DNA from: Fructobacillus cardui
GTDB taxonomy: Bacteria; Bacillota; Bacilli; Lactobacillales; Lactobacillaceae
Assembly: GCF_023218935.1 (NCBI RefSeq)
Contig: NZ_JAJIAL010000019.1
Reading direction: 5' to 3' (one strand)
DNA length: 5,991 nt
Shown: one piece after another, positions 1-3,491 of the stretch
Layout of the letters: each line of letters opens with the position of its first letter
Position numbering within the stretch: the stretch's first letter is position 1
Notes under the pieces: generated by a model
Told to the model about the DNA's origin: nothing
The model's input: the letters and a program-made list of their open reading frames with translations, nothing else
Database searches by the model: none
Translations under genes and position numbers: made by a program

Positions 1-480
1 CTTGTCATCGAACAGGGGAGTCATCGAGTCACCATTAACAGTAACAGCGAAGTCGTGTTCTGGAACAGTGCCACTGTATTCGACTTCTTCAGGTTGATTA
101 TCGACCATGTATTCACCAGTACCGGCAGATACAGCACCATATACATCAACGGTATTATGCGATGGCATTTGAACAACTTTGTTTTGTTCTTCTAATTGGC
201 CGTTAGCGTAATGATATACATTATTCTTACGTTCGTCATTTAATTGGATAACAGCCTTATTTATGTTTGTTATGATTGATGAATTAAAATCATATAATTG
301 TTCAGGAGTTATTCCTAATCCTTTACAAATATGAATAATGTTATCCATCTTTGCATTAAGAACTCCTCTTTCAAGAATTGATCGAATCGTTGTATAAGGG
401 ACTGATATCGTTTCTGCAAAACGTCTAACACTACCATATTTAGTTTCAATAAGTTCTTTAAGATAAATTTCTCGATTCAT
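1..480 (-). CDS. CI/LexA-like phage repressor with S24 peptidase domain (partial, C-terminus outside window)
   Basis: This is the lysogenic repressor: it should bind the operators in the adjacent switch and silence lytic genes until RecA-stimulated self-cleavage or an antirepressor removes it. The 160 visible residues begin with a helix-turn-helix of the XRE type (about residues 5-60, with recognition-helix-like VPYTTIRSILERG). A linker follows, then the S24 peptidase region. An Ala-Gly cleavage site is visible in YGAVSAG (A119-G120), and the catalytic serine lies in VNGDSMTPLF (S152). The catalytic lysine would lie beyond the window edge. The ATG at 480 is preceded by GGAGG (487-491) at 6-nt spacing. 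The gene diverges from the Cro-like gene, as in the usual lambdoid-style switch. The reading frame is uninterrupted to base 1. The assignment to a cleavable CI is secure by motifs; the phage identity is not known. Confidence 0.93.
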   Translation of the reverse strand, partial: MNREIYLKELIETKYGSVRRFAETISVPYTTIRSILERGVLNAKMDNIIHICKGLGITPEQLYDFNSSIITNINKAVIQLNDERKNNVYHYANGQLEEQNKVVQMPSHNTVDVYGAVSAGTGEYMVDNQPEEVEYSGTVPEHDFAVTVNGDSMTPLFDDK

Positions 481-499
481 AATGAACCTCCGTACATAT

Positions 500-528
500 A
501 TTATAACATGCGAAAAATCGTATAACAA
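500..528 (-). promoter_or_regulatory. Promoter of the CI-like repressor gene
   Basis: On the minus strand there is a perfect -10 TATAAT (500-505) preceded by TG one base upstream, giving the extended form TGTTATAAT. A 17-bp spacer separates it from TTGTTA (523-528, 4 of 6 matches to the -35 consensus). Transcription would start near 493, giving a very short leader of about a dozen bases before the ATG at 480. An operator copy (509-522) fills the spacer, so bound repressor or Cro would block this promoter directly. Confidence 0.75.
509..522. promoter_or_regulatory. Operator copy 1 (imperfect), inside the repressor promoter
   Basis: TGCGAAAAATCGTA matches the dyad consensus TACGAA-NN-TTCGTA at 10 of the 12 half-site positions. 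It lies exactly between the -35 and -10 of the minus-strand promoter. Its weaker match would fit lower-affinity autoregulation of the repressor gene; that is inference. Confidence 0.65.
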
Positions 529-546
529 TAAAAAAAGCTAAATAAA

Positions 547-560
547 TACTAATTTTCGTA
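547..560. promoter_or_regulatory. Operator copy 2 (one half-site mismatch)
   Basis: TACTAATTTTCGTA differs at a single half-site position from the perfect copies at 570-583 and 634-647. It ends immediately upstream of the -35 TTGACA (561-566) of the rightward promoter and is offset 23 bp from the next copy, about two helical turns. That spacing would allow side-by-side dimers. Confidence 0.75.
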
Positions 561-587
561 TTGACACTGTACGAATTTTCGTATAAC
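561..587 (+). promoter_or_regulatory. Rightward early promoter driving the Cro-like gene
   Basis: A perfect -35 TTGACA (561-566) is followed by either TATAAC (582-587, 15-bp spacer) or TAACAT (584-589, 17-bp spacer) as the -10. The operator at 570-583 occupies the spacer. Transcription would begin near 594-596, leaving a leader of about 70 bases before the ATG at 664. It is the only strong plus-strand promoter I could recognise in the left half of the window, so it probably serves the following early genes too. Confidence 0.75.
570..583. promoter_or_regulatory. Operator copy 3 (perfect), inside the rightward promoter
   Basis: TACGAATTTTCGTA is a perfect 6+2+6 dyad sitting between the -35 and -10 of the rightward promoter. 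Occupancy should exclude RNA polymerase. It is identical to the copy at 634-647. Confidence 0.85.
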
Positions 588-594
588 ATAAAGA

Positions 595-614
595 TGTGCT
601 TGAGAGACAGCACA
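595..614 (+). other. Hairpin at the 5' end of the early transcript
   Basis: TGTGCT (595-600) can pair with AGCACA (609-614) around an 8-base loop. It coincides with the predicted transcription start, so it may form a 5'-terminal stabilising stem. A TTTTT run (619-623) follows after four A residues, so weak termination cannot be ruled out, but the stem is only 6 bp. Confidence 0.35.
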
Positions 615-633
615 AAAATTTTTAAACAAAAAA

Positions 634-647
634 TACGAATTTTCGTA
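634..647. promoter_or_regulatory. Operator copy 4 (perfect), in the Cro-like gene leader
   Basis: TACGAATTTTCGTA repeats exactly the sequence at 570-583, extended by flanking A/T to a 16-bp dyad (633-648). It lies downstream of the predicted start of transcription and just upstream of the ribosome binding site, where a bound protein could act as a roadblock. I see no separate promoter overlapping it. Confidence 0.8.
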
Positions 648-663
648 TAGATAAGGAGGACGT

Positions 664-879
664 ATGCTTAACAATTTGGAAAAGTTGCGCAAGGAACGTG
701 GTGTTACTTTGGTTGATATTGCTGATTTGCTTCATGTTCGTTATCAAACTGTGTCAGATAAGATTTCTGGAGATTCAGACTTCAAATTCAAAGAAGCTGT
801 GATAATTCAACAGAACTTCTTCCCAGAATTCGATTTAGTTTATCTTTTCTCACCAGAAGATAATAAGCAACCAGCATAA
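664..879 (+). CDS. Cro-like small HTH regulator
   Basis: A 71-residue protein with a helix-turn-helix over about residues 4-50 (EKLRKERGVTLVDIADLL followed by RYQTVSDKISG as the turn and recognition helix). By position, immediately rightward of the operator region and divergent from the CI-like gene, it should be the Cro-type repressor that binds the same operators and commits the phage to lytic growth. The ATG at 664 has AAGGAGGA (653-660) three bases upstream. The C-terminal tail after about residue 62 (SPEDNKQPA) is polar and likely disordered. The sequence has no peptidase domain. The role is inferred from location and HTH; it could instead be a general XRE regulator. Confidence 0.87.
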   Translation: MLNNLEKLRKERGVTLVDIADLLHVRYQTVSDKISGDSDFKFKEAVIIQQNFFPEFDLVYLFSPEDNKQPA

Positions 880-890
880 AGGAGGCCAAC

Positions 891-935
891 ATGGCAAACG
901 AAGTAAAGGTGTTTGACAACCTGAAAGTCAAATAG
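891..935 (+). pseudogene. Truncated antirepressor-like 5' fragment or 14-aa leader peptide
   Basis: AAAGGAGG (878-885) and an ATG five bases later open a frame MANEVKVFDNLKVK that stops at TAG after 14 codons. It resembles the start of the intact antirepressor at 1494 (MNEVKAFNFESNEVR) in both protein (NEVK-F) and DNA (GAAGTAAA then TTT and TGAAAGT in the same order). The likeness ends near base 928, just before the left arm of the 34-bp inverted repeat. The simplest reading is a remnant of an older antirepressor gene cut off by rearrangement. The alternative is a translated leader peptide whose stop codon lies 7 bases before the left repeat arm. The ribosome binding site is strong, so it is probably translated. 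Confidence 0.5.
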
Positions 936-942
936 ATAGGTA

Positions 943-976
943 GCTAACAATAATCAGTCAACGAGTGTCCGACAAC
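943..976 (+). repeat. Left arm of 34-bp inverted repeat
   Basis: The arm begins GCTAACAATAATCAG and ends CCGACAAC. It is complementary to 1298-1331 at 30 of 34 positions. Three of the four differences are T opposite G, which would be U-G wobble pairs in a plus-strand RNA, leaving a single A-G mismatch at 960. The minus-strand RNA would instead have A-C mismatches. This could be one terminal inverted repeat of a small mobile element or one side of a long-range RNA stem. Confidence 0.85.
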
Positions 977-1161
977 AAAAAAACCACCATATAGGTGGCT
1001 GTATTACCAACAGATGCAATTCCAGCGAATGACTTCGTAAAGTTTGGAACTCGTGAAGCGTTAGCGATATTACTGATTCGGTTTGCTTGTTTTTCAGCAA
1101 TATCTGCAATGTGTGATGTGGAATGTTGGAGACTCTTGTTAATCATTTGGTTCTGCTTCAT
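958..1161 (-). CDS. Small unknown protein encoded inside the inverted-repeat element
   Basis: A 67-residue frame starts at the ATG at 1161, which has GGAGG (1169-1173) seven bases upstream; this start is preferred to the in-frame TTG at 1221, which has no such site. Residues 1-35 (for example KSLQHSTSHIADIAEK) are polar and alanine/isoleucine-rich, suggesting an amphipathic helix. Residues 44-61 are mildly hydrophobic. I recognise no family. An oddity is that the intrinsic terminator at 977-998 lies within the frame, so a transcript ending there would lack the stop codon at 958-960. The last eight or so residues also run through the left inverted repeat. It may therefore be a gene truncated by the element, a non-stop mRNA, or a chance frame over a non-coding RNA. 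Confidence 0.4.
   Translation of the reverse strand: MKQNQMINKSLQHSTSHIADIAEKQANRISNIANASRVPNFTKSFAGIASVGNTATYMVVFLLSDTR
977..998 (-). terminator. Intrinsic terminator on the minus strand
   Basis: Reading the minus strand, CCACC, loop TATAT, GGTGG form a perfect 5-bp GC-rich stem (998 down to 984) followed directly by seven T residues (983-977). On the plus strand the hairpin is preceded, not followed, by the homopolymer, so it should act only on leftward transcripts. It lies inside the 3' end of the minus-strand ORF ending at 958. Confidence 0.7.
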
Positions 1162-1245
1162 AACAAGACCTCCGTTCATCTTTTCGTTTAATTCAGTAAT
1201 GTGTGCGATCTGTTTATTCAATTGTTACCGTGCTGGTTTTTTATC

Positions 1246-1263
1246 CGACACTTCTACATGTCG
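1246..1263 (+). other. Small hairpin near the right inverted repeat
   Basis: CGACA (1246-1250) pairs with TGTCG (1259-1263) around an 8-base loop. The segment TCCGACA at 1244-1250 also occurs in the left repeat arm (968-974), so it could pair instead with TGTCGG at 1301-1306 in the right arm. This gives two mutually exclusive pairings in a plus-strand RNA. The stems are short and the significance is uncertain. Confidence 0.3.
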
Positions 1264-1297
1264 CCATGCAGTTCAGCATATCTTTTCAACTCATGGA

Positions 1298-1331
1298 GTT
1301 GTCGGGCGCTCGTGGGCTGATTATTGTTAGC
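1298..1331 (-). repeat. Right arm of 34-bp inverted repeat
   Basis: The arm begins GTTGTCGGGCGCTCG and ends TTATTGTTAGC; it is the partner of 943-976 and encloses 321 bases. Its inner edge overlaps a small perfect hairpin (CAACTC-ATG-GAGTTG, 1287-1301). The flanking bases differ from those of the left arm, and I saw no target-site duplication outside the two arms. Confidence 0.85.
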
Positions 1332-1356
1332 ACTCACAGCCTATGCGTTGCACTTT

Positions 1357-1383
1357 CTACTAATTATTTCAGCCGATTAGTAG
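1357..1383 (+). other. Perfect 8-bp hairpin in the antirepressor leader
   Basis: CTACTAAT (1357-1364) pairs perfectly with ATTAGTAG (1376-1383) around an 11-base loop. There is no T-run after it, so it is not a standard terminator. It may be a protein-binding dyad or an RNA structural element. Confidence 0.5.
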
Positions 1384-1433
1384 CTTAGCTCAGGTTTGTC
1401 TCAGAGAGATTTTCCTTGAATTCACCCGATGCA

Positions 1434-1455
1434 ATTTACACATCGCTGTGTAAAT
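1434..1455 (+). other. Perfect 9-bp hairpin upstream of the antirepressor
   Basis: ATTTACACA (1434-1442), loop TCGC, TGTGTAAAT (1447-1455) form a compact perfect stem-loop 38 bases before the antirepressor start. No U-tract follows, so termination is unlikely. An operator for a regulator, an RNase site or a translation-control structure would all fit. Confidence 0.55.
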
Positions 1456-1493
1456 GGGCAATACAACATTATTTTATCAAAAAGGAGAAGCAA

Positions 1494-2186
1494 ATGAATG
1501 AAGTAAAAGCTTTCAACTTTGAAAGTAACGAAGTACGAACTGTACTTATTGATAACGAGCCTTGGTTCGTAGGGAAAGATGTGGCAGAGACCTTGGGATA
1601 TTCCCAAACTGCTAAAGCAATTCGAACGCACGTCGAAGTTGATGACAAAGGGGTGTCCGTTTTGGACACCCCCGGAGGAAAGCAACAGATGACTGTAATT
1701 AATGAGTCTGGTGTGTTCGCTCTTATCTTTGGTAGTGAATTAGATAGTGCTAAGCGTTTTAAAAAGTGGGTCACATCAGAAGTCCTGCCAAGCATTCGCA
1801 AGACTGGTAGCTATTCTGTTCAGCCAATGGATGACTTCGACAAGATTGCATTGATTGCTCAAGGAACTACCAAGCTTAAGGAACAGGTACATGGTATTGA
1901 AACAAAAGTAGATACCTATATCGAAAACCAAGTAATCACAGCTACTGATAGCAACGCCATTGCACGAGCAGTATCTAAACGTGTTCATCAGTATGGAGCT
2001 CTACATCATATCGATCGTGACGAACGTGGTCCATTGTTTAAGGACTTGAACCGCCAGATTAAGGAAGTAACAGGAGCAGGTAATCGTTCACGTATTAAGT
2101 CAAAGGACTACGACATGGTTATCGACTTTATCGAAAACTGGGAACCAACAACTGCTACTAAGATGTTGATGGAACAGACGGCGTAA
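1494..2186 (+). CDS. Phage antirepressor, Bro-N plus ORF6C domains
   Basis: A 230-residue protein. Residues 3-105 form a Bro-N domain, with the family hallmark EPWFVGKDVAETLGY at 22-36, then a TPGGKQ loop, TVINESG, and FKKWVTSEVLPSIRKTGSY closing the domain. Residues from about 115 to 222 resemble the ORF6C C-terminal domain: DKIALIAQG, a short coiled segment, then KSKDYDMVIDFIENW near the end. Proteins of this architecture counteract or compete with phage repressors in the lysogeny decision; the DNA- or protein-binding partner here is not shown by the sequence. The ATG at 1494 is chosen because AAAGGAG (1481-1487) precedes it by 6 bases; the frame is open upstream to 1416 but without such a site. 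It follows a long structured leader, and the next gene starts 12 bases downstream. A GC-rich perfect hairpin lies inside it at 1650-1672. Confidence 0.92.
   Translation: MNEVKAFNFESNEVRTVLIDNEPWFVGKDVAETLGYSQTAKAIRTHVEVDDKGVSVLDTPGGKQQMTVINESGVFALIFGSELDSAKRFKKWVTSEVLPSIRKTGSYSVQPMDDFDKIALIAQGTTKLKEQVHGIETKVDTYIENQVITATDSNAIARAVSKRVHQYGALHHIDRDERGPLFKDLNRQIKEVTGAGNRSRIKSKDYDMVIDFIENWEPTTATKMLMEQTA
1650..1672. other. 9-bp GC-rich perfect inverted repeat within the antirepressor gene
   Basis: GGGGTGTCC (1650-1658), loop GTTTT, GGACACCCC (1664-1672). It covers the codons for the KGVSVLDTP stretch of the Bro-N domain, a normally conserved loop, so it may be a codon-level accident. It is nonetheless the strongest local stem inside any coding region here. 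No U-run follows. Confidence 0.5.
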
Positions 2187-2198
2187 AGGAGCAATTAA

Positions 2199-2393
2199 AT
2201 GGATAGTTTTAAAGCGATCATTAAAAAAAGGTTTCCAAAACCTGAGCAAAAGGTAGTGGAAACCAAAGACGGATTTTTTATTGACGGATTCCCGATAAGG
2301 TTTGTTAGCGAAGTACAAACTAAAAAATTAGGATCTGACGTTGTACAGGTAAACGTAGAATTCTTAGCGAAATCATATAAGAAAAATATTTAA
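2199..2393 (+). CDS. Small hypothetical early protein
   Basis: A 64-residue protein of unknown function. The ATG at 2199 has AAGGAG (2186-2191) overlapping the antirepressor stop codon, so it is translationally close to that gene and probably co-transcribed. The sequence is basic at the N-terminus (FKAIIKKRFPKPEQK) and then appears beta-rich (VVETKDGFFIDGFPIRFVSEVQ), without cysteines or membrane segments. Its stop codon overlaps the stop of the convergent minus-strand gene by a few bases (2390-2393). I recognise no family. Confidence 0.75.
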   Translation: MDSFKAIIKKRFPKPEQKVVETKDGFFIDGFPIRFVSEVQTKKLGSDVVQVNVEFLAKSYKKNI

Positions 2394-2773
2394 AATAATA
2401 ACTTCGATATAAGACTAGAAACAGTAGTAACGGTTATCTGTTTTCCTGTTGATTTAGCAATTGACTTTAATTTATTAAAAAACTTTTGGTTATCAAGTTG
2501 TTTAAGGTATTCATGACCAAGAGTAGTTAATCCATTGATGCTTATCAAGTCGTCGTCCTTAGTTAATGTTACAGAACCCTTAATAATATTATCGTCAATT
2601 TGATTTTTAATTATTTCCATAAAGGTATCGATAACACTTTCATCTCCAAATTTTTTTCTTAGATTTGATGTTTCGTTATACGACATAGATGAATCTAAAA
2701 AATTTTGGAAATAACTTGGATGGTTGTCGTTAATTATGCGTAAGGATAGCTTATAGAGTTCAAAATAGTCCAT
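2390..2773 (-). CDS. DUF2513/YjcQ-like winged-helix protein, opposite to the operon
   Basis: A 127-residue protein starting at the ATG at 2773 with AAAGGAG (2781-2787) seven bases upstream. The middle (about 30-70) is a helical stretch with SYNETSNLRKKF, and the part around 75-105 (SINGLTTLGHEYLKQLDNQKF) has the L-T-x-x-G-H-E-Y/F-L pattern seen in DUF2513 and YjcQ-type phage winged-helix proteins. The C-terminal 20 residues are uncharged and rich in Val, Ser and Leu, also usual there. Molecular function of that family is not established. It is the only gene besides the repressor on the minus strand with a clear start site, and it interrupts the early cassette, as cargo (moron) genes do. Its transcript would run antisense into the gene ending at 2393; no terminator is visible. 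Confidence 0.72.
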   Translation of the reverse strand: MDYFELYKLSLRIINDNHPSYFQNFLDSSMSYNETSNLRKKFGDESVIDTFMEIIKNQIDDNIIKGSVTLTKDDDLISINGLTTLGHEYLKQLDNQKFFNKLKSIAKSTGKQITVTTVSSLISKLLF

Positions 2774-2796
2774 TAATTTTCTCCTTTCAATTTACT

Positions 2797-2812
2797 AGGC
2801 ACGGCAATGCCT
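2797..2812. promoter_or_regulatory. Short dyad in the divergent intergenic region
   Basis: AGGCA (2797-2801) and TGCCT (2808-2812) form an inverted repeat with a 6-base centre between the divergent genes starting at 2773 (minus) and 2850 (plus). It could be an operator; no convincing -35/-10 pair was found on either strand around it. Confidence 0.3.
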
Positions 2813-2849
2813 GTAATTAAAGGATACCAAAAGAAAGGAAGACGAAATC

Positions 2850-3071
2850 ATGAAAAAAAAAGCACCACTATCACGGTATGGGTCAAGGGTGTTTAACAAC
2901 ATTGGCGAATTAGCAGAAGTCATGGAAACAACCAGAGATAACGTCAATTCAATACTGTCAATGCCTGGATCCCCATATGCGCCAATCCCTGGACGTAAAA
3001 AGCCAATATACGTTGAATTCAAGGTGGCTGAATTCTTAGACAGTATTACCAGATACAAGCCGAAGATGTAG
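2850..3071 (+). CDS. Small excisionase/MerR-like DNA-binding protein
   Basis: A 73-residue basic protein. Residues 15-30 (FNNIGELAEVMETTRDNV) look like the first helices of a winged HTH, followed by NSILSMPGSPYAPIPG, RKKPIYVEFKVAEFLDSITR. This order (HTH, then a Pro/Gly wing, then an F-x-V-x-x-F-L helix) is like HTH_17/excisionase-type proteins that read a site with a wing. It may be a regulator or an architectural DNA-binding protein; I cannot say which. The ATG at 2850 has AAAGGAA (2834-2840) upstream. It starts the plus-strand group that resumes after the inverted gene. Confidence 0.7.
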   Translation: MKKKAPLSRYGSRVFNNIGELAEVMETTRDNVNSILSMPGSPYAPIPGRKKPIYVEFKVAEFLDSITRYKPKM

Positions 3072-3079
3072 GGGGATTT

Positions 3080-3202
3080 ATGAGCGTATTTAATCAATTG
3101 TGGTCGATTGTAACAACGCTTGTCACCATAGCAGTTATTGCCTTATCAGCGTTTGAAATTGGCTACACGCTAGGACGAGATGACAAAAAGAAGACAAAAT
3201 AA
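3080..3202 (+). CDS. 40-aa single-pass membrane protein
   Basis: The frame MSVFNQLWSIVTTLVTIA and onward has one hydrophobic stretch (about residues 7-30) followed by a charged tail (GRDDKKKTK), which by the positive-inside rule suggests the C-terminus is cytoplasmic. The ATG at 3080 has GGGGGA (3071-3076) just upstream, and the preceding gene ends at 3071. Small phage-encoded membrane peptides of this sort are common in early regions of lactic acid bacterial phages and have no assigned role. Its last codons overlap the terminator tail of the minus-strand small RNA described below. Confidence 0.7.
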   Translation: MSVFNQLWSIVTTLVTIAVIALSAFEIGYTLGRDDKKKTK

Positions 3203-3257
3203 AAGCCCGCTTAGCAGAGCGAGCTTAGGCATAAATTTATCCAGAAAAATAATTTAT
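3196..3257 (-). ncRNA. Putative minus-strand small RNA of about 62 nt
   Basis: On the minus strand a perfect extended -10 (TGCTATAAT, 3272-3264) predicts a start near 3257. The RNA would hold an almost complete 11-bp stem (GGCATAAATT pairing with AATTTATGCC, 3227-3237 with 3251-3261) and then a second stem-loop (3226-3203) that pairs fully with one G-U wobble and is followed by TTTTATTTT (3204-3196). Together these make a compact transcription unit: promoter, hairpin, terminator. Nothing similar is recognised as a named RNA. It lies opposite the spacer between the membrane protein and HTH genes and overlaps the last codons of the former. The target, if any, is unknown. Confidence 0.5.
3203..3226 (-). 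terminator. Intrinsic terminator on the minus strand
   Basis: In the minus-strand RNA, AAGCTCGCT pairs with AGCGGGCTT around a 6-base loop, with one U-G wobble, followed by TTTTATTTT. On the plus strand the same wobble becomes a C-A mismatch and no U-run follows, so leftward action is favoured. No leftward protein-coding gene lies just upstream, which points to the small RNA. Confidence 0.65.
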
Positions 3258-3263
3258 GCCTCT

Positions 3264-3272
3264 ATTATAGCA
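3264..3272 (-). promoter_or_regulatory. Extended -10 promoter on the minus strand
   Basis: TGCTATAAT (3272-3264 reading leftward) is a perfect extended -10. The best -35-like sequence is TTGTTG (3294-3289) at 19 bp, a poor match, but extended -10 promoters do not depend on one. The -35 zone overlaps the start codon of the HTH gene at 3285, so the promoter and that gene could interfere. Confidence 0.5.
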
Positions 3273-3284
3273 CGGAGGAAACAA

Positions 3285-3479
3285 ATGCCAACAATTAATG
3301 AATCGATGTTAAGAGCTATCAAGAGACAGCGAGGAGAACTTAATTTAAAAGTTAGTGACCTAGCTAAACAAACAAGCTTGTCACGCTTTACCTTGTACCG
3401 AGTATTAAACGGTACAAGCGAATATGTGACCGACAAGACTTATAACGCACTTAACGAGTGGCTATATCAAAAACTGTAA
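3285..3479 (+). CDS. Mini-HTH protein (first of a tandem pair)
   Basis: A 64-residue protein that is almost entirely a helix-turn-helix: LNLKVSDLAKQTSLSRFTLYRVLNG (residues 19-43) gives helix 2, turn and recognition helix, followed by a C-terminal helix LNEWLYQKL. The ATG at 3285 has GGAGG (3274-3278) six bases upstream. The frame is open further upstream to 3180, but those codons run through the small RNA hairpins and are unlikely to be translated. It is paralogous to the next gene (shared LAxxT, T-x-x-R-x-x-N and LN-x-WL positions). Likely role: DNA-binding regulator of phage genes; target unknown. Confidence 0.8.
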   Translation: MPTINESMLRAIKRQRGELNLKVSDLAKQTSLSRFTLYRVLNGTSEYVTDKTYNALNEWLYQKL

Positions 3480-3491
3480 GGAGATAAAACA

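Larger units (their letters stand above)
936..1493. other. Leader region of about 560 bases upstream of the antirepressor without a convincing plus-strand gene
   Basis: The region holds, in order: the left arm of a 34-bp inverted repeat, a minus-strand terminator, a small minus-strand ORF, the right arm of the repeat, and two perfect hairpins (1357-1383 and 1434-1455). I found no good plus-strand promoter in it, so the antirepressor is probably read from the early promoter through this region. No transposase, tRNA or known riboswitch signature was recognised. Confidence 0.6.

Noticed and set aside
600..628. Second rightward promoter (TTGAGA with TAAACA)
   Set aside because: The -10 matches only 3 of 6 positions; the TTGACA promoter upstream is sufficient.
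995..1330. 111-codon plus-strand frame starting with GTG
   Set aside because: No ribosome binding site, composition rich in Cys, Trp and Phe as expected for an antisense frame, and it runs through the right inverted repeat. Considered a shadow of the minus-strand ORF.
1203..1388. 61-codon plus-strand frame through the right inverted repeat
   Set aside because: No ribosome binding site and it crosses the repeat arm and the 1357-1383 hairpin; no coding character.
1416..1493. Upstream extension of the antirepressor
   Set aside because: The extension passes through the 9-bp hairpin and lacks a ribosome binding site, while the ATG at 1494 has AAAGGAG at ideal spacing and matches where Bro-N proteins begin.
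1469..1801. 110-codon minus-strand frame opposite the antirepressor
   Set aside because: Antisense shadow of a well-supported gene, with no ribosome binding site.
2795..3097. 100-codon minus-strand frame opposite the excisionase-like gene
   Set aside because: Antisense shadow; no start signal, and the plus-strand gene is well supported.
3203..3226. Plus-strand terminator after the membrane protein gene
   Set aside because: On the plus strand the stem has a C-A mismatch and no U-run follows; the minus-strand reading is better.
3180..3284. Upstream extension of the first mini-HTH gene
   Set aside because: It overlaps the previous gene and the small RNA hairpins; the ATG at 3285 with GGAGG six bases upstream is far better.
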